From assembly GCF_000621725.1 (NCBI RefSeq), contig NZ_KK211333.1:1-64000 (forward strand): DNA of 64,000 nucleotides, in the 5' to 3' direction. Position 1 is the first letter of the stretch; every line of letters starts with the position of its first letter. Origin of the DNA: Xylanibacter brevis ATCC 19188. Lineage in GTDB: Bacteria; Bacteroidota; Bacteroidia; Bacteroidales; Bacteroidaceae. The position numbers were made by a program, and so were the translations under genes. The notes beneath the pieces are model-generated. The model was not told the DNA's origin. It searched no databases and saw nothing but the letters and a program-made list of their open reading frames with translations. Positions 42,404 through 50,656 of this stretch are shown piece after piece.

Positions 42404-43669
42404 ATGAGCAATACAGTCATCGAATTCAATCATGTAGGCAAACAATACATACTTGGCTCTATTGGTACAGGAACTTTGAGCCAGGACCTTAACAGATGGT
42501 GGGCCAACATCCGCGGAAAGGAAGATCCCTATCTGAAGATTGGAGAGACCAACGATCGTACCCAAAAGGGGGACAGTCGCTTCGTTTGGGCACTACGCGA
42601 CATCAACTTCAAGGTTGAACAGGGCGATGTCGTCGGCATCGTTGGTAAAAATGGAGCTGGAAAATCAACTCTACTCAAGATTCTCTCTCGTGTCACCTCT
42701 CCCACCACAGGCAATATCAAGATAAAAGGGCGTATAGCCTCACTGCTTGAAGTTGGAACAGGCTTTCACCCAGAGATGACAGGTCGTGAGAACATCTTCA
42801 TGAATGGTTCTATCATGGGCATGACCAAAGCTGAAATTAAAAGTAAATTTGACGAGATTGTTGATTTTGCAGGAGTAGCGAAATACGTAGATACCCCTGT
42901 CAAGCGCTATTCTTCCGGCATGATGGTTCGCCTCGGCTTTGCTATTGCAGCTCATTTGGAACCAGAGATATTGGTTGTAGATGAAGTCTTAGCTGTGGGC
43001 GATGCAGAGTTTCAAAAGAAAGCCATTGGCAAGATGCAGGATGTCAGCAAGGGCGAAGGGCGCACGGTTCTGTTTGTCAGTCATAACATGGCTGCCGTTC
43101 GCAGTCTCTGCACACGTGGTGTGATGCTTAAGAATGGCATGGTCGATTTTATTGGTAACATCCCAGACACCCTTGATCATTATCTAAAGATTGACAATAG
43201 TGCGCAGAAAGAAAAGATTATCGACAATGTGACGTTCACCAAGAGCACACTGAAAATCAACAACATCGAAATCAATGGCACTGACCTCTCGGAATCTACC
43301 ATTCAGAGCCGTCAGCGCGAACTGACCATAAAGATTGAAGGACACTCTCAAGAGGATATGAACTACGACGTCATGCTCATTCTACGCAACAAGGATGGCA
43401 TGCCCTATGCCACTTATGCTAAAGGCCATTACATTGGTGACATCCAGCACCAGTCTGCTGGCGACTTTACTATCGAGCGCACCATCCTATTGCCTGAGAT
43501 TCTCACACGAGGTGCCATCTATGTTGACCTTTTCCTTCACCATCCCATGGTGGAGTATCAGCTAAAGGCGCCCAACTGTTGTGTTCTTGAGACCATGGGC
43601 TACCAACAAGGATTTGGTTCAGCTATGAACCAGATAGACAATGGATTTATGGGCCTCAACGACAAATAA
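42404..43669 (+). CDS. Polysaccharide ABC exporter ATPase (Wzt/TagH-like)
   Basis: A 421-residue protein. The ATPase domain shows Walker A VGKNGAGKSTLLKIL, the Wzt-type GRIASLLEVGTGFHPEMTGRENI, signature YSSGMMVRLGFAIAAH and Walker B ILVVDEVLAVGD. Residues 265-421 form a C-terminal beta domain (DLSESTIQSRQRELTIKIEGH ... GAIYVDLFLHH) like the carbohydrate-binding end of Wzt, which recognises the polymer's terminal modification. The next gene overlaps its stop (TAATG). Confidence 0.93.
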   Translation: MSNTVIEFNHVGKQYILGSIGTGTLSQDLNRWWANIRGKEDPYLKIGETNDRTQKGDSRFVWALRDINFKVEQGDVVGIVGKNGAGKSTLLKILSRVTSPTTGNIKIKGRIASLLEVGTGFHPEMTGRENIFMNGSIMGMTKAEIKSKFDEIVDFAGVAKYVDTPVKRYSSGMMVRLGFAIAAHLEPEILVVDEVLAVGDAEFQKKAIGKMQDVSKGEGRTVLFVSHNMAAVRSLCTRGVMLKNGMVDFIGNIPDTLDHYLKIDNSAQKEKIIDNVTFTKSTLKINNIEINGTDLSESTIQSRQRELTIKIEGHSQEDMNYDVMLILRNKDGMPYATYAKGHYIGDIQHQSAGDFTIERTILLPEILTRGAIYVDLFLHHPMVEYQLKAPNCCVLETMGYQQGFGSAMNQIDNGFMGLNDK

Positions 43670-44460
43670 TGAAGACCATTATATTACTCACTGGATGCAT
43701 CAACCCCAACGGGATGGCTTTCACCTCTCTTAATAATATTGAAGAGCGGCAAAAGCAGTATATCGATGCCATTCAATTCTACTTGAGTAATACGTCCTGC
43801 CCTATTGTCTTCTGCGAGAATTCCGACACCGATATTCAGCCCTACATTGAGCACACAAAAGACAGATTAGAGATACTCACGTTCTCTGGCAATCAGAACA
43901 AGCAACGAGGAAAGGGATATGGAGAAGCAGAAATCATTGAATATGCCCTTTTGCATTCTACTTTTATCCAGGCCGACTGTGTTATCATCAAAATTACAGG
44001 TCGTCTCATTGTCAACAACATAAACCAAATTATCAGGTCACTCTCGTGCAAACATGACTTTGTGACATGTCTGTTCCATTCTGACTTAACATTTGCCGAT
44101 AGCCGCATCTTCTGCGCTACAGTTTCCTTCTTTCGTGAGTTTCTTAACAATAAAGAGCGTATCAATGATTTCGAGAACGTTTTCTTTGAGCACATTCTTG
44201 CCGCTACAGTCTTAGCATCAGTAATACATTTTGTGCCTTACAGCGAAGAGCCACTCATAACAGGGATTTCTGGTTCTACCGGCAAGCAGTATGGCCCAAT
44301 GGCAACAGACAGTAGAAAGAAATATCTATTTAAACGTTATTCTTGGACCCAAGCTAAGAGAGTCTATGACATTTCTAGACATAAAAAACAAAGTATAATA
44401 GAAAAAACATTATTATCACTCAATGTTTTCAAATATACTTTATTATCGAAAATCATTTAG
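43669..44460 (+). CDS. Putative polysaccharide biosynthesis protein, glycosyltransferase-like
   Basis: A 263-residue protein whose ATG overlaps the exporter ATPase stop. The pattern IILLTGCINPN, IVFCENSD, GKGYGEAEIIEYAL, VIIKITGRLIVNNI recalls a group of Bacteroidales capsule proteins with a KxTGRY-like motif, thought to be glycosyltransferases. No classical DxD is seen. A second copy of its last codons and the following bases occurs 1.2 kb downstream (45678), showing past rearrangement. Function is uncertain. Confidence 0.55.
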   Translation: MKTIILLTGCINPNGMAFTSLNNIEERQKQYIDAIQFYLSNTSCPIVFCENSDTDIQPYIEHTKDRLEILTFSGNQNKQRGKGYGEAEIIEYALLHSTFIQADCVIIKITGRLIVNNINQIIRSLSCKHDFVTCLFHSDLTFADSRIFCATVSFFREFLNNKERINDFENVFFEHILAATVLASVIHFVPYSEEPLITGISGSTGKQYGPMATDSRKKYLFKRYSWTQAKRVYDISRHKKQSIIEKTLLSLNVFKYTLLSKII

Positions 44461-45523
44461 TAACAATTCGCCTTAAGATATTGTTTAGTAGCAAAGGAAC
44501 GCAAATACCTATTGCACTATATAACAGCCACCAATAAGAGTTTCCCGACAATGATATACCGTGTATCACTGGATGCTGTGCAACGTAAGCTGAATCAATA
44601 TTAGATATCATAACTATCATAAAACTAACCATCCTAAAACAAATAAAGTGAAGCGCCAGAATAGTTAATGTATGGTTTCCTACATAATATAGAGCACTCC
44701 TAACTGCATGTTTTTTATTATTTAGTACGCTTGAAACGTATAAGGTTAGCAGTGAACCAGAAATGGCAGCAATTGAATAAGGAATCACTTTATTAAAACC
44801 ACATTCCATTTTAACTACTTCTTTGAAATAAATCATTGAAAACAATAGAACCAATCCAGATATGATTGCTACACACTTCGTCTTCAAAAAATGAACATAG
44901 GGGATTATACATCTTCCCATCATAAAGAAAGTGGCTCCCATAGTTCCCATTGATAATTCACGTCCAATCTCTATATCTGATGCAAATCTTCTCATTATAA
45001 TTGTTATAAGAAGAAACAACAAACACATAGACTCGTTTTTATATCTTAATCGATTATCCAATAATAAAGATACGAATGTAATTAGCACTGTTGAAACAAA
45101 AAGTGAACGAATAAACCAAAAGCCACCCAATAACTCCTCGTAGCCACGCATTGATATCACTATTAGCACTAGTCGCTTCAGCATTTCGCTGATACTATAA
45201 AATGAAGAACCTCCTTCATAACCATAGACTGGGTTATAAATACCAATCATCAGAAAAATATTGTGAAGCACAAGAAATATTAAGGACCATTTAACGAAGG
45301 GAATATACAAGCCCACAATTTTCTTTTTCAAATACAAAAAAGCTTCTTTTTCATTTAATATATCCTTAAATAATAATCCTGAACATAAAAAGAATAATGG
45401 CATATGAAACAGATAGATAAACTTATATAGCAAAACTGGACAACCGGAATGTCCTATCACCATTAGAATGATTCCTATTGCTTTTGCAATTGTTATATAG
45501 TTTTCATGAACCTTCTTTCCCAT
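44453..45523 (-). CDS. Acyltransferase family 3 membrane protein
   Basis: A 356-residue protein starting MGKKVHENYITIAKAIGIILMVIGHSG; a TACTTTTG box at 45534-45541 excludes the longer frame to 45553. Ten or so membrane segments, the early VIGHSG (catalytic His) and the FLYLKKKIVGLYIPF motif fit the OafA/WcfH acyltransferase-3 family. It likely O-acetylates a sugar of the polymer. It is encoded against the surrounding genes and is bracketed by short duplicated sequences, as if it were a later addition to the locus. Its 3' end overlaps the preceding gene by 8 bases. Confidence 0.85.
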   Translation of the reverse strand: MGKKVHENYITIAKAIGIILMVIGHSGCPVLLYKFIYLFHMPLFFLCSGLLFKDILNEKEAFLYLKKKIVGLYIPFVKWSLIFLVLHNIFLMIGIYNPVYGYEGGSSFYSISEMLKRLVLIVISMRGYEELLGGFWFIRSLFVSTVLITFVSLLLDNRLRYKNESMCLLFLLITIIMRRFASDIEIGRELSMGTMGATFFMMGRCIIPYVHFLKTKCVAIISGLVLLFSMIYFKEVVKMECGFNKVIPYSIAAISGSLLTLYVSSVLNNKKHAVRSALYYVGNHTLTILALHFICFRMVSFMIVMISNIDSAYVAQHPVIHGISLSGNSYWWLLYSAIGICVPLLLNNILRRIVTK

Positions 45524-45540
45524 GCTTTTTATGCAAAAGT

Positions 45541-45639
45541 ACAAAAAAAACACAGAACACTCCTATTTTAACAAAAAAAATATCAATCTTTGAAGAAAAT
45601 AACACTCTGTAAGATACTCAATTCTTACTATCAACTACA
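45541..45639. repeat. Decayed copy of the 46.1-kb glycosyltransferase promoter and first codons
   Basis: About 98 bases match 46065-46162 with scattered changes. In this copy the -7 box TATCTTTG has become AATCTTTG and the ATG has become TAA-containing sequence (CTGTAAGATACTC for CTATGAGATACTC). It is a remnant of a gene's 5' end. A stretch with closely packed GGGCCC, GTTTAAAC and ACTAGT follows. Confidence 0.8.
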
Positions 45640-45677
45640 CTAGGGGCCCGTTTAAACGAGATACTAGTGATTTTAAT

Positions 45678-45712
45678 ATCGAAAATCATTTAGTAAAAAT
45701 CGCCTTAGGATC
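45678..45712. repeat. Copy of the 3' end of the gene at 43.7-44.5 kb
   Basis: TATCGAAAATCATTTAGTAA and the following CGCCTTA[A/G]GAT match 44445-44480 with about three differences. The parent copy encodes the last residues LSKII and the stop of one gene and, on the other strand, the end of the acyltransferase. Confidence 0.75.
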
Positions 45713-45795
45713 TTTTGGAATACTTAGCGTAAAGTGGAGGTTCTACTTTTGAAAAGCGTTGGTTCTACATAGTAAAAGTAGCTATATTACAGTAT

Positions 45796-45964
45796 AAAAG
45801 TGGCACTATTGTGACGCAATTCAGTTAGTTTTGCACCTTATCTAGCCCCTAGAAACGCGCGTCCCAGGGGCTAGATGGCACTGGTCTAGGGGCTAGATAG
45901 CACCGTTCTAGGGGCTAGAAGTCAGCATTCTAGGGGCTGCCCCCAGAACAAAAGCTAAACTATT
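45796..45964. repeat. Palindrome-array element B, five cores at 22-base period
   Basis: Cores start at 45841, 45863, 45885, 45907 and 45929, exactly 22 bases apart: TCTAGCCCCTAGA, CCCAGGGGCTAGA, TCTAGGGGCTAGA twice, and TCTAGGGGCTGCC. The first is the reverse complement of the consensus. The 45-base left flank starts AAAAGTGGCACT and is about two-thirds identical to that of element A with no gap. The right flank AAAAGCTAAACTATT sits at the same distance as in A. Total length is 169 bases in both. TAGTTTTG (45826-45833), a -7-like box, lies 7 bases before the first core. The element fills the centre of the gap between the acyltransferase and a GT2 gene. Confidence 0.85.
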
Positions 45965-46064
45965 AGATTATAAGGGTTCTACTCTTGACTTATCAAACGG
46001 GAAGAATAGGCCAACAATTCTGTTCATATCAAAGGAAAAAACAAACAAAATCCCATGATGACTT

Positions 46065-46162
46065 ACAAAAAAAACTTAGAACACTCCTATTTTCACAAAA
46101 AAATATCTATCTTTGCAGAAAACAACACCCTATGAGATACTCAATTATTACAATCAACTACA
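46065..46162. repeat. Intact copy of the duplicated glycosyltransferase 5' region
   Basis: Matches the decayed copy at 45541-45639. It covers the upstream A-rich region, the promoter and the first ten codons of the GT2 gene at 46132. The two copies flank array element B. Confidence 0.8.
46108..46115 (+). promoter_or_regulatory. -7 box of the GT2 gene
   Basis: TATCTTTG followed by C. It lies within the longest open frame (from 45985), which is therefore not the translated start; the ATG at 46132 is. Confidence 0.65.
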
Positions 46163-46923
46163 ATAATGAAGGAGGACTAGAACGGACTATTAGAAGTGTG
46201 ATAAGTCAAACCTTCAAAGACTTTGAGTATATCATCATTGATGGAGGATCTACAGATAGAAGCGTAGATATCATAAGAGAGCACGAGAAACACGTCACAT
46301 ATTGGGTTTCAGAGAAAGATAAAGGAGTTTATAACGCCATGAATAAAGGCATTGCTCAGGCTAAAGGTGATTATCTTGTGTTCATGAATTCTGGAGATTG
46401 CTTCCATACTACCGACGTTTTGAATGCTTTTAAAGGAAGCCAAGAGGACATTATCTGTGGCAAGGTGTTTAAAGGTGACTCGACTATTCCTAGCGGACAT
46501 CATAAGCCAACTATTTCTTTGGTTGATTTAATGAGAGGCAGTCTCCCCCATCAAGCTATGTTCATCAAAAGGGAGATAATGGAGAAACATCCCTACGACG
46601 AACACTACAAGATTCTCTCCGACTGGAAGTTCTGTATCGAAACACTCGTCTTCGACAATTGCAGCTTTAGTAACAGCGAAGTCATTGTTGCCGATTACGA
46701 CATTAGTGGCATTAGCACCAACTCCAACGGACTGCTTGCTATAGAGAGAGAGAAGATTCTGCAAGAGTTGTTTCCTCCACGTATACTTATAGACTATCAA
46801 CGTCTGACACCAGTTGACGACGAACTGTTGGAACAATCCATATTACTGACTCAGACTGTTGGTGTCCGCAGACTTGTGAAATGGTTTTCAAATCTCTTGT
46901 TGCGACTCACTCAAAAAAAATAA
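46132..46923 (+). CDS. GT2 glycosyltransferase
   Basis: A 263-residue family 2 enzyme. The N-terminal half shows SIITINYNNEGGLERTIRSVI, YIIIDGGSTDRSVDII, WVSEKDKGVYNAMNKGI and DYLVFMNSGDCF, a pattern shared with colanic-acid WcaA/WcaE-type transferases. The C-terminal half includes LPHQAMFIKREI and ILSDWKFCIE. The sugar donor is unknown. The next GT2 gene starts 7 bases after its stop. Confidence 0.88.
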   Translation: MRYSIITINYNNEGGLERTIRSVISQTFKDFEYIIIDGGSTDRSVDIIREHEKHVTYWVSEKDKGVYNAMNKGIAQAKGDYLVFMNSGDCFHTTDVLNAFKGSQEDIICGKVFKGDSTIPSGHHKPTISLVDLMRGSLPHQAMFIKREIMEKHPYDEHYKILSDWKFCIETLVFDNCSFSNSEVIVADYDISGISTNSNGLLAIEREKILQELFPPRILIDYQRLTPVDDELLEQSILLTQTVGVRRLVKWFSNLLLRLTQKK

Positions 46924-46929
46924 AAAAAC

Positions 46930-47910
46930 ATGGATGTTAGCGTTATCATACCAGTTTATAATACAGAAAAGTATTTAGCTGCCTGCGTTGAAAGCGTTCT
47001 TCAGCAGACGGATGTCTCTATAGAGATTATCCTAGTTGACGATGGATCTACGGACGCATCACCCCGTATTTGTGATGACTACGCCCAAAGATATGAAAAC
47101 ATCCGTACTGTTCATATTAATAACTCGGGACCTGCTACAGCCAAGAACGAAGGCCTCTGTCTGGCGCAAGGTAACTATATTGCCTTGACAGACAGCGATG
47201 ACAAGATGGAGCCACTGATGCTCTCGAAGATGGTGACAGCTGGCTATAAGCACAATGCCGACATTGTTTGTTGCAACTACAAGCAGATAGATGAACAGGG
47301 AGTAGTATCACATCTTAACTACACAAATCAGCTATATGTGCTAAACCACGAAGAAGGCCTCATCCACTTCTTCTCGAAAGACAAAATATATTCTCAGTGT
47401 TGGACGAAATTATATAAAAAACAGATGCTCAGAGATTACCATATTGAGAATGATCCAGGACTCCGCACAGACGAGGACTTTATTTTTAACATCAGATCTT
47501 TTACAAAAGCGGAAACCACTGTTATTGTTGACGAACCTCTTTATGAATACACTCACCGAAAAAATTCGCTTGCACACGCATTTTTCAGAGACAATATCAG
47601 CCAATACATTGACAATAGAAATAGTAGAGTACAAGTTACCTTAAAAGAAGTGCAAAATGAAACGAAAATTGTAAAAGAATGGAGCATTGTCCACATTATG
47701 ATGTATTATAATGAACTCCTGGGAAAAGTAGCCTTATTCCCTGATTACTTTTTCGACAAGCGAATAACAAATATAATAAAATTCATCAGACGTAATAAGC
47801 AAATACTTAATAAGTATTATAGTTATTGCGGATTCAGTAAAATAGGTAAGTTCCTGATACTCTATCTACCCAATTATATATATATGAGATACAGGAAAAC
47901 GAAAGCCTAA
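46930..47910 (+). CDS. GT2 glycosyltransferase
   Basis: A 326-residue family 2 enzyme: VSVIIPVYNTEKYLAACVESVL, IILVDDGSTDASPRI, GPATAKNEGL, YIALTDSDDKMEP (DxD region) and LRTDEDFIFNIRSF. The C-terminal 90 residues are basic and helical. It is cotranscribed with the GT2 gene before it. The opposite-strand GT gene begins its 3' end 10 bases later. Confidence 0.88.
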   Translation: MDVSVIIPVYNTEKYLAACVESVLQQTDVSIEIILVDDGSTDASPRICDDYAQRYENIRTVHINNSGPATAKNEGLCLAQGNYIALTDSDDKMEPLMLSKMVTAGYKHNADIVCCNYKQIDEQGVVSHLNYTNQLYVLNHEEGLIHFFSKDKIYSQCWTKLYKKQMLRDYHIENDPGLRTDEDFIFNIRSFTKAETTVIVDEPLYEYTHRKNSLAHAFFRDNISQYIDNRNSRVQVTLKEVQNETKIVKEWSIVHIMMYYNELLGKVALFPDYFFDKRITNIIKFIRRNKQILNKYYSYCGFSKIGKFLILYLPNYIYMRYRKTKA

Positions 47911-47919
47911 CTAATTCCA

Positions 47920-48978
47920 TTATAATGCAGCAACATTCATATAAGTAGTAAACAATTTATCAGCGATTACTGCTGTAGAATAAGCGTCCAATTGAAGAGG
48001 TCTATTTTGAGCACCAGCTCCATTTTTCCCCATTTGTAATGCACTTCTTACAATAGAGCCAACATTCTCTACATCATCGACAGAGAACACCGGATAGTTC
48101 CACTGGCGCAACAAAGGGCCTACATTCCCACAGTCTGGCCCAACAACCACTTTACCAAAAAGCATTGGCATTAAAGCATTTCCTGAATTTAGAATTTTAA
48201 GTCTCGGAATAAAAACGATATCAGCGGCGCCATAATAATATGGAAGGAACTCATCACTAACAGCACGCCAAGTACTACCAGTACAATAAATATGATAGCG
48301 GCATCGGTAGTACCACTTCACGAGACGCTTATGAAACAATCGGAAAGAATGCCACCAAACATTCATAAAACTTGGGGCGAGAATAACTATTTTCTTATCT
48401 GCTAGTTGTTTACTTAGAGAAAGAATTAAGTTTCTCTCTTGTTGCGCACGGAATGCACCAAAACACAGTATATACGTATGATTTTCTGCCAATCCTAATT
48501 TTTTAAGAGATTCTTCTCTCGACGGAAACTTAGTATAAACAGTATCATATAGGTGATGAGGCAATAGATAATGAACTGCATTAGGATACTTTATCTCAAA
48601 TAGTTTTTTACTATAGTTGCCAAGATGAAAAATTGCATCACAGTGAGAATATACAATCCTCATCGACTCCACCTTGTCAGCAAACTGGTCATAGTGTGGT
48701 TCTAAATCATGACATGTGGCCACAATCCTAACACCAGAAGATTTCATTCTCTCTATATGTAAAAGAAGATCGTCTTCTGTATGAGAATCTCTACCCATAA
48801 ATGTTTGAGGCCAATGGAAATGTACAATATCATACGAAAAAATCTCTTCACTCCAAAATCTTTCTCTTCCCCAGCCCATACTACAATCCGGATGAGATTT
48901 TTGAATCCCTTCTATCAGAGTGTATATATACGGATTCCCTGCATTCCAAGGATCCTCATGAACCATAAATACCTTCAT
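47920..48978 (-). CDS. GT4-like glycosyltransferase
   Basis: A 352-residue protein from the ATG at 48978; a GTG two codons upstream is in frame but unneeded. It begins MKVFMVHEDPWNAGNPYIYTLI. It has VHFHWPQTF, RIVATCHDLEPH and IFHLGNYSKKLFE in the acceptor half, and YILCFGAFRAQQERNLIL with DIVFIPRLKILNSGNALMPMLFGKVVVGPDCGN in the donor half. That layout is a GT-B fold like GT4, although the usual EGFGL-type motif reads NSGNAL. It is divergent from the neighbouring esterase gene. Confidence 0.8.
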   Translation of the reverse strand: MKVFMVHEDPWNAGNPYIYTLIEGIQKSHPDCSMGWGRERFWSEEIFSYDIVHFHWPQTFMGRDSHTEDDLLLHIERMKSSGVRIVATCHDLEPHYDQFADKVESMRIVYSHCDAIFHLGNYSKKLFEIKYPNAVHYLLPHHLYDTVYTKFPSREESLKKLGLAENHTYILCFGAFRAQQERNLILSLSKQLADKKIVILAPSFMNVWWHSFRLFHKRLVKWYYRCRYHIYCTGSTWRAVSDEFLPYYYGAADIVFIPRLKILNSGNALMPMLFGKVVVGPDCGNVGPLLRQWNYPVFSVDDVENVGSIVRSALQMGKNGAGAQNRPLQLDAYSTAVIADKLFTTYMNVAAL

Positions 48979-49201
48979 CGCCACTATTTCATTTCCGAAT
49001 AACTACAAACACATATACAATGTTACGTCATACCTTTTAGAAACATTTTTCTTCTGCAAATATACATCTTTTCATGTAATTAGTTACTATTTTTTTTATA
49101 AAAACGCTTTCTTTGCTTAAAAATGGTGCGACAACACCTTTAAGCGTTGGAATAACATACACATTTTTATTTTATCAATAATCTTATTCTAAAAAGTTTT
49201 G

Positions 49202-49209
49202 TAACTTTG
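49202..49209 (+). promoter_or_regulatory. -7 box of the sialate-esterase-like lipoprotein
   Basis: TAACTTTG followed by C, 13 bases before the ATG at 49223. The short spacing leaves either that ATG or the one at 49238 possible. Confidence 0.65.
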
Positions 49210-49222
49210 CAAACTGAACAAG

Positions 49223-50446
49223 ATGTCATCTTTATACATGAAACAACAGACTGCGTATATCCTGCTTTTTGCAAGTCTTCTTTTTACCGCCTGCCAAGAG
49301 AACTTCGAGCATAAGACGGTGGTTTGCATTCCCGTCTATGGACAGAGTCTGGCATTAGGCGAAGAGGCAGAACGTATGACGGATTTCGATTCTTTGGCTG
49401 CCTATGCCAATGGACACATTGTGACAGAGAACTTAGATCACAGTTTCGGTTATTTCGAAAATGACCTTAAGAAGCGGTGGTTCAAGAAAGTGGTTGGTTA
49501 CCAAAAGCGCGCTTACGAGTTGTCTGTCTATAAAATGGCAGAAGTACTTGTCGACCACTTTGGCGAAGACACCCTGGTCTGTATTTTCCCTGGCGGACAG
49601 GGCGCTACAGCCATTGCCAATCTAAGCAAAGGCACTCTACCATATCAGCGATTCATCGAGAATGTCCAAACGGCATATGAGACGGCGCAAGATCGAGGCT
49701 GGAACTTCATGATTCCTGCCATCTGTTGGATGCAAGGCGAATCGGATATTGTTGACTATCCCAGCACCAACTATCACAACATGCTGACGCAGATATGGAA
49801 GGATATGAATGACGATATTCTCCCGATTACTCACCAGAAGGACAGCATCCCTTTCATCTGTTACCAAGCTAATTCACTTGGCAGAGCCGTTGACTTCAAG
49901 CCCGAAGCATACGAATGCAGGGAGACTGAGGTGCCACAAACCTTTGTCAACCTCTTGCAAAACAATCCTCGTTTCTGGGCAAGCGGACCAACCTATCCCT
50001 ACAGTTGTGTCAACGAGAAAATACATATCGATGCCAAGGGTCAGCAAAGCATGGGCATGCTTGCTGCGCAAACGGCACTAGGCATCATGAAAGGTAGCGA
50101 GCGCTTCCGTGGCCTCATCCCAGTAAAGACCTCTTTTGAGGATAACAATGTCACGATAGAGCTCAACGTTCCCACGCCTCCCTTGACACTCGACACCACA
50201 CAGGTTCGCAAGGTTAACCTTTATGGTTTCAGCGTTATCAATCAGAAGAATCAGGATATTGCCCAAAACATCATTCTTGAAGGTAACACCATCAAGATTC
50301 TTTGTTCGGAATCGCCCCTCAATTGTCGCGTCCGCTATGCCGTGAATGGCGACTATATGAAGAGTGGCAATCAGCATGGCCCTCGTGGAAACTTGCGCGA
50401 TGCTAAGGGAAACTGGTGCTATCAGTTTGATACGCCATTGGAATAA
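49223..50446 (+). CDS. Sialate O-acetylesterase-like SGNH lipoprotein
   Basis: A 407-residue protein (or 402 from the ATG at 49238) with a signal peptide ending in the lipobox LLFTACQE. It carries SGNH/SASA-type features: VCIPVYGQSLALGEE (nucleophile Ser block), LVCIFPGGQGATAI, and AICWMQGESDIVDYP (the QGE(S/T)D block). The HIDAKGQQSMG segment near residue 275 gives the late His. It probably removes acetyl groups from the polysaccharide, and would work with the acyltransferases in this locus. Confidence 0.8.
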   Translation: MSSLYMKQQTAYILLFASLLFTACQENFEHKTVVCIPVYGQSLALGEEAERMTDFDSLAAYANGHIVTENLDHSFGYFENDLKKRWFKKVVGYQKRAYELSVYKMAEVLVDHFGEDTLVCIFPGGQGATAIANLSKGTLPYQRFIENVQTAYETAQDRGWNFMIPAICWMQGESDIVDYPSTNYHNMLTQIWKDMNDDILPITHQKDSIPFICYQANSLGRAVDFKPEAYECRETEVPQTFVNLLQNNPRFWASGPTYPYSCVNEKIHIDAKGQQSMGMLAAQTALGIMKGSERFRGLIPVKTSFEDNNVTIELNVPTPPLTLDTTQVRKVNLYGFSVINQKNQDIAQNIILEGNTIKILCSESPLNCRVRYAVNGDYMKSGNQHGPRGNLRDAKGNWCYQFDTPLE

Positions 50447-50527
50447 GGATGCTTTTCTCATTGAAAAGCGTTACTATAACAAGTGAAAAGCTATACTTTT
50501 CTCTTCCAAAAGCGTTACTTTTTCATC

Positions 50528-50545
50528 TGCCGACCTAGGTCGGCA
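50528..50545. repeat. Perfect 18-base palindrome
   Basis: TGCCGACCTAGGTCGGCA, followed by AAAAAG, in the gap between two convergent genes. It could be a bidirectional terminator stem without loop, or a protein site. Array C starts about 38 bases further on. Confidence 0.7.
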
Positions 50546-50560
50546 AAAAGAAAAGAGCAA

Positions 50561-50656
50561 CTATAGTATCAGCAAACCATAGGTTTGGAGGCTTCAAACG
50601 GAAAGTTTGGAGGCTTCAAACACATCGTTTGGAGGCCCCAAACAGTTCGTTTGGCG
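50561..50656. repeat. Palindrome-array C, 22-base period
   Basis: Three full 17-base imperfect palindromes start at 50583, 50605 and 50627, exactly 22 bases apart: GTTTGGAGGCTTCAAAC twice and GTTTGGAGGCCCCAAAC. Spacers of 5 bases differ (GGAAA, ACATC, AGTTC). Half-units keep the same register on both sides: CAAAC at 50573-50577 and GTTTG at 50649-50653. The array abuts the stop of the convergent GT2 gene at 50657. The core word differs from arrays A and B, and their conserved flanks are not seen. Confidence 0.8.

Noticed and set aside
45640-45672. Cloning-vector contamination: GGGCCC, GTTTAAAC and ACTAGT within 30 bases
   Set aside because: The site cluster recalls plasmid polylinkers, but the bases on both sides belong to the decayed genome repeats and the match does not extend beyond single sites. 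Chance palindromes are the simpler reading. A vector search would settle it.
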